From Liriodendron chinense (taxonomy: Eukaryota; Streptophyta; Magnoliopsida; Magnoliales; Magnoliaceae): DNA of 64,000 nt. The position numbers were made by a program, and so were the translations under genes. The stretch's first letter is position 1, and every line of letters begins with the position of its first letter. The notes beneath the pieces are model-generated. The model did no database searches. It was not told the DNA's origin and saw only the letters and a program-made list of their open reading frames with translations. The DNA lies in NCBI GenBank assembly GCA_003013855.2, contig ML058342.1, forward strand, positions 2,293,120 through 2,357,119, given 5' to 3'. Below, in pieces: positions 34,901 through 45,575 of this stretch.

Positions 34901-37018
34901 CATCAACTATCACTTATTCCATGGCGTAGAATATTTACGATGCACTATAGACCAAAGTATGTGGTCAATGAATCATAGAAAAATCTTCATCGTAACCTTT
35001 CAATGGGCATAGTTAGACCCGTCAAAGAATGATGGTTGGTTGACGACACTCCTATCTTGAGTAGACATTTTTTTTACCATATGAGTTATACCTCCCTCGC
35101 AAGTTGACATGTTTTTTAAGCTTATTTAGATAAACTCTAAGCAATTACTTACACCCTTTAAGAGCAACTCACACTTGATTTATCAGAGTAACCTGGCTTT
35201 GATATTAATTAAAATTTTACCCATCGCTCACACTTAAGGTGTTACGTTTTGCGGAAGCTTAGATCGAAGCAACTAGAATCACGGCTAAGTCCCATATGAG
35301 AGATGGATTTAAATCACTTTAAATTTTTGCCTAATTAAGACTAATTTACCAATTTAAATCAATTAAGTAATTAATACTTAGGCTTTTAAGATAAGTGGGT
35401 CCAATTACATAGACCACAAATGATTCAACATTTAAGCAACTAGTTTATAAGAGATATGAAATACAAACCGTGTGAATTTAACTAATCAAGTGCCTAGCAA
35501 ACAAACCATTCAAGCATTCATATAATTTACCAATTACACAAATAATGCATGAATAAAAATGTGCTCAAATAACAATCACAAACACAAACATGTGTAGTAG
35601 TTCGACTACTTGTCTACTTCAATCTTGACGGACACTTTCCTTGAGTGTATCGGTATTCACTATCTCGGAGGTTTTAAATCATGTTCATCTATAATATTTA
35701 CAATTAGTTTTTCATAAGTTCACAAAAAATCTCAGTCATACACAAGAACTGGATCCGTCGGAGACTTAGTTTTCTATTGGCTAACCAATAACCACTAGCA
35801 GTCCTAATTCAAGGCCTTACATACACTCCCGCCGAAGGCTCTCCACAGAGACTAACATGTACTCACCCATATTCATTGAATTCGATCATTCACAAGAGCC
35901 TAGGGTCCTAATCCAGGAACCTATTAAATTTGGTAACCAAACACTTATACTCAATCCTATATAAGGAAAGAGCATGTATGGAATCTTATAGTGACAATCT
36001 ACTTGTTGGATTAAGCCCATTTGTTGCGCCTTGCTTGAATAACTTTTTCATGCTCTCCCGTGCTTGAATCGGCTTCTCACGCTCCACCGATTTTTTATAC
36101 TGAATGCTTCAACTCCCTTAATTGGCTACCTTGCAATTTATGCTCTTTTGAGGTGACTAATATAATGAGAGTTGGTGAAATCTCTACAACCTAAGGATGA
36201 GATTTGGTTTCATGTTGTGGATTCACCTAGATGAATCTCTTAGAGATTTTAGACAATGTTCTACCTATGAGCTCAGGTGTTTAAACTTTAAATAAATAGA
36301 GAGATCAAGTTCATCTCCATTTGAGCTTTGAATGCTCTTGCTTATGATGAATCACAAGGGATATTACTTAAATCTCCCATGATTAGATCCACTAATGATA
36401 TGGTGTTATGGTGGCTTTTAATGTGCTAAAAACCCGTCAAAATGTCCAAAGCCCGAATGTCAACCTTGAAGTTTCAACGGCTAGAAAACGGACAGAAACG
36501 ACCAACTGTCGATTGGTTGACCCAGGCAATCAACCGGTTGAATTGAGTGATCGATTGGTCGACACATACCATTGACTAGTCGAGCATTTAATGATTTCGA
36601 TGCAAAACTCACTAGACTGAATTCAGCCCCTTCAATCGGTCGGTGTCAATCGATTGACAGCGATTGAGGATGTGCTCAATCGGTCGACAAATCCTAAAGA
36701 AACTGTTATTTTGGGCAATTATATTACAACAACTTGAGGTCCTCTGATGTCTTATAAATTATGATCATTTAAGGATCCTAAGGCTAAATGATGACCAATC
36801 TAAGGTTTACCTATTTAGGGTGTGGCCATCTATAGGCTGGGTTGTTTTAGTTACAAGGGTTAGAGACACCAAGGCACCTCATTTACCTGTTTTCTTTTCT
36901 CCTTAATGCTTCTTATCTTCATGTGTCTTCAGTCTTTAGCTTTCAAGGGCTTAACCGACATACTGATACACAGACTCACATAATTGACGAATAAGATGTA
37001 CAAATCATTGCACTAATA
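31952..37018 (-). mobile_element. Gag-only LTR retrotransposon (TR-GAG type, copia-like)
   Basis: Two direct repeats of about 1.8 kb (31952-33767 and 35208-37018) share ordered blocks: the cttaaggtg/aagcttag start, the tagtagttcgactacttgtc block, the aaggcc...cactcccgcc block, the gatcgattga words and the final caaatcaatgcaccaaca (left) or caaatcattgcactaata (right). On the minus strand, a primer-binding-like site TAATATCAAAGCC (35207-35195; usual TGGTATCAGAGCC) lies next to the 5' LTR. A polypurine tract GGGGGAGAT (about 33778-33770) precedes the 3' LTR, which starts TGTTGG. The 1.4-kb interior encodes only gag; no pol was seen. No clean target duplication was found, but the flanking repeat reads through across the element. 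Confidence 0.8.
34163..34684 (-). pseudogene. Copia-type Gag (UBN2-like) with CCHC knuckle
   Basis: The frame 34684-34205 reads MTTKFKNIKIEEYGTF, RICRKILTSLLKKF, KVTMIKERGDIDMTKVEELI and RSLQTYE. These are the hallmark order of the copia gag domain. Lysine-rich sequence follows. A +1 frame continues as CCTCESYSHIASNC (34204-34163), a complete CX2CX4HX4C zinc knuckle. The gag frame is therefore nearly intact but shifted once. Gag packages element RNA; with no polymerase in the element, copying would need an autonomous relative in trans. Confidence 0.8.
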
Positions 37019-37303
37019 AGGATATGATGCCAAAATTGAATCATATCCAAAGCTCAAATGGATCATACCATAGGAAATAGTGTGTATACAATCTATGAGT
37101 TGAATTAAGCTGAATCAAGTGAAACTTCGAGCTGAGCCGAGTTGGTACTACCCTAGTTTGAGCTTGGTTTGTTTTTTTAAACAAGCTTGACTCCAAAGTA
37201 TATTTTAGTTTAAACTTTTATTCGAACCAATCCAAGCCAAGCATTTTCAAACCAATCTGAGCCGAGCTTTCAAGCTAGCTTAGTTTGTGTCTAACTCTAA
37301 TTA

Positions 37304-38737
37304 TGTAACGCCCCGTATTTTCAGAATTTATTTAATTTTTTTCAGATTTTTATTTTGATTAAATATCATACATTTACTTTGATTTGAAAACAATGGAACA
37401 ACCGTAAGAAATTTGATAGGCGACCATTTGCAAAAGTTACTTAGAATGATTTCATAAACGATGCAGAGTGGTTAAATTTCGCAAAATTCGTCTTTTTTTA
37501 TAGTTGCGATAATGCCCTTTAATCCCCTAATTCGCGATTTCTGATTAATTAAATATGTAGTTTTCGAATCTGTCCAGAAAGTAAGTATAATTTTAGGTGT
37601 ATAACAAAGCCGTATAGATAGATTTTCAAGTAGGCCCTGTGATCATAGAGATATTAACCTGGGAGCATTTGTAGCCATTGATCGAGAAAGGTAGTCGGGA
37701 AAGTAAATATACCAAATTGATCATCCTAGTGATAAATTCTCAACCCACGATTTGAGCGATTATATGAGGTGTATAGATATGAAATCTTGAGTGTCAAAAA
37801 TGTGAATGACTCGTATTAACCCAGATCATTGATTTATAGATCATATGGTTCTCATGATCCGTTTGAATTGAAATTTTATCTCATGCATATCCATCATAAA
37901 TGAACCATACACGTCGAATTTCAGCCCTTATATCATAATATAAGTGGGTGAGTTGTTAAATCAGTCCCATCAACCCTTGATTTTAGTATCCATTGAATTC
38001 AAAAAATTGATCGGTAGTCATAGTCAAATATTCCACTTCATGTGAGTGGCTTGAATCGTCCTTATCATGGACTAATAGTGTGATTTGAGCGCCCCACCTT
38101 GATAAGATTTTCTTACTCTCTAAGTTATCTCGTTTTATGAAATAACTGAATTATCAACTCTTTCCAAATTTGGACCTTTCAATTAACCCACTCTCCACTG
38201 TCAATCTTTTATTAAATCTGGACCACTTATTGTCCTCATGTGACTACAAGTTTATACAAAATTTGGACCCCAGTCTATAATCCTACACCGTTGAACCCTG
38301 GAGCCACTCCCTACCTTTATCAACTAAAGATAAAATTTCAGATCTAGGGATTTTTTACTATCGACCAGCTATCAAATTTTACCCAATCATTTTCCTATCA
38401 TTACTATGCAGTCTTCCTAATTTTGGACCTCGATCATCAAGCGTGCACTGCTAGTTGAGATCCAGCCCGCTTTAGCACTCGCTGGACCATATTTCAATAC
38501 CACCCAATCTAGATTTCGAATCATCAAGAAAATTATATATTCATACTCTATTTTCCGTACCCAACGTAGTAAACGAATTATAATTGAATAAATATCGTCC
38601 AAAATATCAGTTTTGAAAGACCTACTCTAAGTGAGATGCACCACTTGAGTTATGCCTACTCCCTTGCAAAATGGGTGTATGCGTCCCTTCTATATAAAAA
38701 AACACGTCCCCCTCCTATTCTCCAGCCCATATGACCT

Positions 38738-38774
<37 letters not shown>

Positions 38775-40459
38775 GGATGTCCTCACCCATAAGGACTCCC
38801 ATCCATCATTCTTCCCTTCCATCTAGTTGTGTAATAGCCTGTATCTTTCCTCATAGCCATCGTGATTTTCTCCTATATCGAATATAACCTAAGATTTCAT
38901 CTAGATCTATCATAAGGTGAGGGTTTCCTTCAAGCCATTCATTAATGATGATGTATTTTTCTTAAGTTTCTTGTATCATATGATAAAATGCTTTGAATTG
39001 AATTATTGATTCACATGACATGATATTTAGCGTATGATTTTCGTTGAATATTATTACATAATGAGGTGATTTCATGTTTGGATGTTTGAATGGGAAACAT
39101 ATGTATTTTTCCTCATATTTTTTAAGACCCATGTGTAGATTTTTTTATTTGTGTACTATATGCGATAATGATGTTCATTTTGATAATTGCATTGTGTGTA
39201 TAAGATTATTATATGAATATCTCATTGATGTACACCCTTATTCCTATGACGATAAAATTGCATGACGTAGAGAGATGGAGCCATAAGAGATGTTCAGGTT
39301 GGATGAATATGTCGTGGCATGACATGAAAACACGGTGAATTGTTTGCCAAGAGATTTTCATGTTTACATGTTACTTGGTTGGATCCCATATGTATCGCAT
39401 CCATGTATTAATTGTTTTGGCCACGATGAATAACATTGGCTTATTTGGAACATGGTTGGATCATAAATAGGGACAGGGAGTGAACATTAGATGTATATGA
39501 ATTCTCATTAGCCGGGGTTGGTGATATGGACATTAACCCTAAACTATCAGCCCATGATTAGGTTGCTTGCAACTCCTTATAGTGATTAGTGAGTATTTTT
39601 AATATGGTTGGATGTGAAATTACTTAAGTAAATGTGAAATTAATTTCATACATTCACTTGACTCCATGTGGGTGTATGGAATTGGGAATAGGCTAGAGCG
39701 TCCTACTTCTCACGTACACTGTCTCATGAGATTTGGGCTATGAAAGTCCCACTCCCCACTTGGTTGGGCAAAACTATGGATTTGTGTGTCAAGAGAACAT
39801 CTGGTGACTAATGGCTAGCGTGAAGTTATAATAGGGAGTTTCCCGCTTCATGTATTATGATTCTAGTCAGAGTGACTTAGCCAGAACATACATCTCACGT
39901 ATCACATTAACAAGATTTACATGTTTGTTTTGGTTGGTTAATATTATCATCCTACTTGCGTTTACTCTGTTATAATCATGATTGTCCTGGAAGGGGTATA
40001 CCTCATTATGAGAGCGATTAACGCTATCCAAACACATTCCAGATGATGCAAATGAAAATCCAGTAAGTGAATCGAGCTCTAAAACAAAGAGTACGAAGGT
40101 TCATGGTATCAAATGACGGATGGTGTAACCGGAGCGGCTTAATAATTTTTTTATTTATTATTTATGCATTTTTAGGATAGTTTTCTGCTTTATTTCAAAT
40201 TTGTAACAAGTCTTTTATGGCGAAGATAATGATTGACTACTCTATTTAATATTTTTTAGGACATTTTGTTGATAACTTAGTATCAAAATTAATGGAATGA
40301 GATCATTTGTTTCTGTCACTATGCTTGAAAGTTATACGTATTAGATGTTCGAATGATTAATGTATTGTAGATGATTTTGTTTTTGGCACATTCCGGTTAA
40401 CACCTGGGAATCCGGCTCATCGCAGTATTCACGAGAGTTGAAAATCTTGGGGCGTTACA
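37304..40459 (+). mobile_element. Solo-LTR-like unit with TGTAACGCCCC termini (del/Tekay-like)
   Basis: The unit is 3156 bp, begins TGTAACGCCCC and ends with its exact reverse complement GGGGCGTTACA (11-bp perfect inverted termini with TG..CA ends). It has no gag/pol. A TATATAAAA box at 38691-38699 is followed about 40 bp later by a (GA)n tract (38741-38768), consistent with a U3/R promoter. Such long LTRs with this terminus fit del/Tekay-type Ty3/gypsy elements as I know them. The 5-bp flanks (aatta left, gttac right) do not match, so the solo-LTR interpretation rests on the termini and the related unit at 49470-52125. Confidence 0.6.
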
Positions 40460-40604
40460 GTTACCAAACATACTTATCGACTGAATAAGTAGAAACCGGG
40501 ATAAACTACTTGTGGCATAAGTAGCTTATCCAGAGTAACTTAAGATCCAAATGCTCCTTAAAAGCCTTGGACCATGTGGACTCTCACAAATTTGGCCAGG
40601 CATG

Positions 40605-41016
40605 TTAATAACTTAGTGGGTGAGGCCCCTGACCTTAGGGTCCACCTTGATGCATGTAATGTATATCCATGTTGCCAACTCATTTCCACTCCAAAAGAAA
40701 ACATTGGTGATTAAATGCCCACTATTAAAAACTTTCTAGGCCTATTACAATGTTTATTTGCCATCCATCATGTTGATAATGTTGCATGCACCTAGATGAA
40801 GGGAAGACATAGAGAAAAGCTTGATCTAAACTTTTATGGCCCACAAGAAGTTTTTAATAGTGGGAATTCAATCCCCTACTGGACGGTCCACTTGAGATTT
40901 GGATCTGCCTCAGTCTTGGGATCATGCCCTATAATAAAATAATTTGACAAAATGGATGTACAACACATACGTCCAGGTGGGTCCCAAGGTCGGGCCTCAC
41001 ACACTAAACTGTTACC
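40605..41016. mobile_element. Foldback repeat, copy 1 (GTGGGTGAGGCC family)
   Basis: Imperfect terminal inverted repeats (left aacttagtgggtgaggccc, right reverse complement acagtttagtgtgtgaggcc) flank two long inverted arms containing ccactattaaaaac/gtttttaatagtggg and tccacttgagatttggatc. The same arms recur at 41410, 41837, 56589, 57085 and 58837, so this is an abundant palindromic MITE family. Confidence 0.7.
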
Positions 41017-41409
41017 TTGCGTCATCTGATCCGCGCCTGGATTTGGATTAGACTCTTTTGAAAAGAAAAATAGAAAAAAAAAAAAAAACCTCACTTCATC
41101 CTTATGATCCACACGGGTTTGATTAAAAGGTACACACCATGATGGCCCCACACACAAAGTTGGCGTCCCCATTTCTATCAATCCCATCTCCTGATTTTTG
41201 CTCCCAAGGCCTGGCATTGATGAGAGCGTCTAACAGATGGTTCGGATATCACACAAAATGGTGGGTAGGTTTAGAGGTTCACGCGCTGCCCAAAACAGAC
41301 ACTGGATTGCTTAGGGGTCGTTTGGATGCATGTAAAGACTTTTTAGCTATAAAGGGATTACAAGTGCTGTTTGGATCCATCCCAGCACCCAGCGCAACCT
41401 CAGTACACG
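41017..41409. other. Intergenic, with short repeat-derived segment
   Basis: Contains an A-run at about 41075-41089 and, at 41310-41395, a short segment aggggtcgtttggatgcatg ... tgctgtttggatcc, which resembles the termini of GGGNCGTTTGG-type MITEs. No gene seen. Confidence 0.4.
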
Positions 41410-41812
41410 GTGCTGGAAAAGCTCCCAAGGCTCCACTTTCATGTATGCGTTTTATCCACGCCGTCCTTCTATTTTGCCAGCTCATTTTAGGCATGAGCCA
41501 GATAATGAAGCAAATCTAAATAGCAGGTGGACCACACTACAGAAAAAGTAGTGATTGAACGACCATCATTAAAAACTTCCTGGGGCCGCTGTAATATCTA
41601 TCTGCCGTCCAAACTTGTTGATTAGGTTTTGTAGCCTCCGAGAAGTTTTTGAGGGTGGCCGTTTAATCACCACTTTTTCGTATTGTGTGATCCACCTGTT
41701 ATTTATATCTTCCTTTTAATTTTTGGTTCTCGCCTTAAACTGAGTTGGCAAAGTGAATGGACGGCGTAGATGAAACACAAACATCACGGTGGGGCCACAC
41801 AGCTTTTTCCGA
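41410..41812. mobile_element. Foldback repeat, copy 2
   Basis: Inverted arms with ttttatccacgccgtcc (left) and ggacggcgtagatgaaa (right), and an inner ccatcattaaaaacttcctg against its counterpart. Ends are near gctggaaaagctccc and ccacacagctttttccg. It belongs to the same palindromic family as copies 1 and 3 and is immediately upstream of copy 3. Confidence 0.6.
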
Positions 41813-41836
41813 ATCCGTTTTAGAACCGAGAACCTG

Positions 41837-42372
41837 GGAATCGGATTGCATGCGGAGTAACTCCGCACGCTCTTATCGTGCGGAGTAAACTCAGTTGGGC
41901 CCACATAGAATGTATATGCTTCATCTATTCCGTCCATATGTTTTTCCAGCTCATTTTAGTGGTTGAGCCCAAAATTTCAGCATATGCAAATCTCAAGTGG
42001 ATCATGCCAAGGGAAACAGTGGGAATAATGATTTCCACCGTTGAAACCTTCCCAGGCCGTACAGTGTTGTTTATTTATCATCCAACCTGTTAATAAGATC
42101 ACATGGATATGGATGAAGGGAAAAAACAAATATCAGCTTGATGCCAAAACTTCTGTGTCCTCCAAGAATCTTTCAATGGTAGACATTCAGTTCACACTTT
42201 TCTTGTGGTGTGGTCCACTTTAGATTTTTATATGCTTCATTTTTTGGCACCATACCTAAAATGCTCTGTTACAATGGATGGACGGAGTGGATAAAATGCG
42301 TAAATCACTGTGGGCCCCACAGAGTTTACTCCGCACGCTAGCGTGCGGAGTTACTCAGTACGCAATCCGCGT
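41837..42372. mobile_element. Mutator-like foldback MITE just upstream of LSM12-like gene
   Basis: The ends ggaatcggattgcatgcgg and (reverse complement of the right end) gacgcggattgcgtactga lead into a shared inverted repeat gagtaactccgcacgct and cgtgcggagtaaactc; total inverted repeat is about 65-70 bp. Flanking direct repeats cgagaacctg at 41827-41836 and 42374-42383 are a perfect 10-bp duplication (9-11 bp, as in Mutator-like elements). The right end lies only 76 bp before the LSM12-like ATG, so the element sits in or directly against its promoter or 5' leader. Confidence 0.8.
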
Positions 42373-42448
42373 CCGAGAACCTGCCTCTGGGGTAACAAAA
42401 GCTGGTTTTGTAGCCCTTCGTCCTCGTTGCAGCAAACAGCTGACTTCA

Positions 42449-43062
42449 ATGGAAGCCAGTGGCGACGAATTCGCAGTGGGCTGCCACATCAACGTAAAAA
42501 CGAGCTTAGGAGACGAGATCGAAGGGCAGATCATCACCTTCGACAAGCCTTCCAACATTCTCGTTATTCATATCCTTTTCAGATGCTTTCTTTCTTTCAT
42601 GCATTTTCTTTTGCGATTTCTTTCATTGATGAAAAAATGAAAAGAGAGGAAGACAAATCAAAGAGATTTCCATAACGATCGGATGGATGGAGAGAGACCA
42701 CAGGAGGGCACGAAAACGACCGGACCCCGCCGCAACATCCGCCTCCTGAAGGCGACCTACATCAAGGAAGTCTCTTTCTTAGGCCAATTAGAAGACGATC
42801 CCCTCGATCTCAAGAGATGCTTCCTCGACCTCACCGCTCTCCAGTCGAGAGAGGAGTCTGCCATACGGTAGTTTTGCATATAATCCCAATTTATTCTCCT
42901 CCTCCTCCTCCTCCTCCTTATATTTTAGAGATGCGTGTATTTTTTACCATTTTTGACCGTTGTTCGTTTGATTAATCGTAGACAAGCAGAGACCGACGCT
43001 GAGAGGATTGGTGTAGGAGTAACAAGTGAAGCCCAGAACATTTTTGATGCGTTGTCTAAGAC
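42449..43062 (+). CDS. LSM12: LSM12-like protein, exons 1-3 (3' end missing)
   Basis: Exon 1 (42449-42569) encodes MEASGDEFAVGC...DKPSNILVI, the Lsm-type beta barrel with its G.EIEGQIITFD strand. Exon 2 (42702-42867) encodes the EGTKTTGPRRNIRLLKATYI, SFLGQ and DPLDLKRCFLDL segments. Exon 3 (42983-43062) encodes QAETDAERIGVGVTSEAQNIFDAL. This order matches plant LSM12 homologues (RNA-associated Lsm domain joined to an anticodon-binding-type AD domain). Intron 1 is a likely AT-AC U12 intron; intron 2 (42868-42982) is GT-AG with a (CTC)n tract near 42896-42916. A GTAAGC donor follows exon 3. The expected last exon (about 55-60 residues) was not found to 64000. The frame is free of stops through all three exons. 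Confidence 0.85.
42570..42701 (+). other. U12-type AT-AC intron 1 of LSM12-like gene
   Basis: The intron starts ATATCCTTTT, a full match to the minor-spliceosome donor (ATATCCTTT), and ends CCAC. Upstream of the acceptor, TTTCCATAAC (42667-42676) differs by one base from the U12 branch-point consensus TTTCCTTAAC. The branch-to-acceptor distance of about 26 nt is on the long side. Joining at these sites restores VIQEGTK across the junction, as expected for the family. A GT-AG alternative (42563/42703) is also in frame but deletes three residues of a core strand. Confidence 0.75.
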
Positions 43063-43104
43063 GTAAGCATTTGATCCTGACTTGAATCTTTATTTATTTA
43101 TTCA

Positions 43105-43364
43105 GGACCCCATTTGGATACACAAGTGGATTGAATTGCGAACATTCAAATCTAATTAAGAGGAGATGAAAAGAGTGAATAACTTTTCCTAATATTCGTA
43201 ATGAGGGCTGCGTTGATTTCAACTCCAAGTTTTGATTGACACAATTGCAATTTGGAGCCTAGACCCTCAACATGGATGTTTAGGAAGGGAATAATATGTG
43301 GGTCTTTTCCAGTTTACTGTAATAGTAATTGCAATCCTATCAAATAGTGCATCCAAACACACCC
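43105..43364. mobile_element. PIF/Harbinger-like MITE in LSM12 downstream intron
   Basis: Ends GGACCCCATTTGGATACAC and (reverse complement) GGGTGTGTTTGGATGCAC are imperfect inverted repeats. The 3-bp flanks are tca (left) and tta (right), close to the TTA duplication of Tourist-type MITEs. Length 260 bp, non-coding. It lies 42 bp after the exon 3 donor. Confidence 0.6.
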
Positions 43365-43367
43365 TTA

Positions 43368-44754
43368 AGCTTTAGGAAATTTGAAAGGATCACTTTGATG
43401 TAGAATTATTATGTCTTCTAATTTGGACAACTGAGGGATCACAAATGCTTAAGCGAAGGCAATGAAATTACGTCATAATTTCCTGAGGGTTTGGATGCTT
43501 GTAAAGTTTTAAGTTGTTATCACTTTACACCTGAAACTCTTCTCACGTGAAAAGTGTTTACACCCTATCCTGCTTGGCTTTAAGCTATAAAGTATTTACG
43601 GGTGAACAGCCTTCTATGTTTGGGTAACCTGTAGAAGTGTTTACTGGTTAGGGAGTGGATATTCGCACTAGATAGAGCTTGGAGAGGTAAAACTCATAAA
43701 ATCTTCAAATAACATATAAGAGTTTGATATAAGATGGGCCATTGTGTTTACCGCATCTTGATAAAACCTTGGGTCAATCCTTAGGCCAGACTAAGTATCA
43801 GGTGGGCCACAAAAGGGCGCCAACTATTCCATATGTCCCTTTATGTGTAGAAACTACTGATTATAAACAATTGGAGATAAAATACTAGCACATTAATAAT
43901 AATAAAGTGTTTAAACATTATGTTTCAAATAAAAACATTTAAAATTAATCAAATAAGTGTAGATAACGAAATGTTCTTCTCCAGTCACATATGTTTAAGC
44001 TCAGGGTGAATTTTAAGAAAGAGCATAAATAAATTTGGCCATCTTGTATGATGGTTGGAGGCCTTTTGCATTACTTTGTCAGTGATGGTTGTGAGATTTT
44101 ACACTCCCCTCTTTGTTAGCATATATGTTAATTGTATCAGTATCGCAAAGGCTATCCAATCTTTGCATCACACATGCATGGGGAGTTACGTTCTTCTTCT
44201 TTATTGGCCTTGGAGCTAAGGTTCTCACATATGGAGGAGCACTTCCCTTGGATTTTGACGTTGCGGATAGGTCCCCTTGGAAAACTCAACATCCAATGGT
44301 GCAAATCCTTCAAAGGGCGATTAGAATTTTGGGATGTCATCCATTGAGTGATGCGGTTGTGTCTCATCTTCTGTAGTTTTGCCAGCATCGCCTGATGTGT
44401 TTCCTATAGCACCGTTGTCTCGATCTCCTTGTAGAGTGAATGACTTGTTTTAGGCCCCGGGGTTTGATTGTGCGAAAAAGAGTTCAGATATAATATACTT
44501 TTCACATGCTTTCTATGAAAGAAGTTTGATTGTGAAAAAGAGTTTAGATATTATATACTTTTCACAGGATTTCTACGAAAGAAATTTAATTCTAAAAAAA
44601 GAGTTTAGCTAACCTTGATAAATTCATCACAAACCGCCGGTTATACAGGCATGCATTTGCGTTCATCATCCCAACCAAAGCTACTTTTATTCAATTGAGC
44701 CTTATTCAAGTTGAAAATTGTCCACAAAGCGCATGAATGGTTTCTGCAGTGTCC
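43368..44754. other. Intron or intergenic sequence after LSM12 exon 3
   Basis: 43480-43650 contains gggtttggatgcttgtaaag-type words of a small MITE. 44460-44620 has an approximate tandem (about 60 bp) with gaaaaagagtt...tatacttttcaca. The open frames at 44113-44376 show no domain. The missing LSM12 exon was not seen. Confidence 0.35.
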
Positions 44755-45084
44755 ATGTTATTTCGTAATGGTAACAATGATTGCAATAGCTGCCATTGTT
44801 ATCGTTACAATACAGGATGTAACGATTGTTACGACTTCATTTTTTTCCGTTACGGACCATTATGAGGCTGTTATGCCCATTATGGGTCCATTACGGGCCC
44901 TTTTCCCCACCATAACGATTGTTTCTTTGGAAGGTAACACAACTAGGGATTGAACCCTGGATCACTCACTCACACACACCACAATATCTCCACCAGCTCA
45001 TCTCACAAGAGGGAGATCGCGACTGTTATGACCACATAATGCATAACAGTGGCCTCCGTTACATTACCGTTTTGGCATACCTCG
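44755..45084. mobile_element. GTAACGG-rich Mutator-like MITE candidate
   Basis: Arms rich in taatggtaac, cgttacgg and ccattacgg words; left end tgttatttcgtaatgg, right end cgttttggcatacctcg. Possible 9-bp duplication gcagtgtcc (44746) and atagtgtca (45085), 6/9 identical. Same family as 53834-54244 and the outer parts of 54988-59835. Confidence 0.5.
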
Positions 45085-45575
45085 ATAGTGTCAGCGTCCA
45101 CAGGGGCATGAAACTTCTCTTCGACTATCTTTGCTATCACATTCATTATAAGGGCCTTAAAGCCATGGTCAGACCTTTTCCCTGAAGTACTTACTTGATC
45201 GGTGGGTTAGGCATGCACTGCTCCATAAATGGAGTCTATTTTATGACTACCTTTGACTATGCTTGCTTTAGAATGTTGAGACATTCCTAGAGATTTTAAT
45301 GTTTGCAAGCAAGATAAGGTACGAGGAAAGAATCATTTCTAGGCAAGATAAGATAACATTTGCTTTCAAATATTGAGACATTCCTAAAGAGAACTATGTA
45401 TTAATATTCCAAATACAATCATTTTGTATAATGCAATTGATGTTCACATGCATAATGAAAAAGTTTTGGGAATGCAATCAATTGACACGCTATCTAGATT
45501 CTCATTTATACCATATTGCTTTTGCTATGCTTAATCTAAATGCTGTCCATCTTTGTCTCTCCTTCCTAGCTTTTT
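45085..45575. other. Intergenic sequence, nothing recognised
   Basis: No supported gene or repeat. Confidence 0.35.

Larger units (their letters stand above)
31279..37303. mobile_element. Candidate degenerate hAT element (TAGGGCTG family) hosting other insertions
   Basis: The left end TAGAGAGCTATACATGAGCC resembles the TAGGGCTGTACATCGAGCC terminus of the intact copy at 57521. Subterminal gagccgag and gagctgag words follow, and mirrored words recur at 37110-37290, ending GTGTCTAACTCTA. Between them lie a foldback-type repeat, microsatellite and the gag-only LTR element. No paired duplication is visible next to 37303; the left flank's gttac does reappear at 40460-40464, beyond the solo LTR. 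Speculative. Confidence 0.35.

Noticed and set aside
31952..37018. Two separate repeats rather than LTRs
   Set aside because: Both copies are in direct orientation with collinear blocks over 1.8 kb, and a primer-binding-like site, polypurine tract and gag lie between them, so LTRs explain them better.
41139..41519. 126-codon open frame
   Set aside because: It spans parts of two MITE-type repeats and has no recognisable domain.
42310..42675. 121-codon frame overlapping LSM12 exon 1 in another frame
   Set aside because: It starts inside the MITE, runs through exon 1 out of frame and into the intron; the family match is in the other frame.
42562..42704. GT-AG intron 1 alternative for the LSM12-like gene
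   Set aside because: In frame, but it deletes VIQ from the central Lsm strand, and the AT-AC sites match the U12 consensus better. Kept only as a possible alternative.
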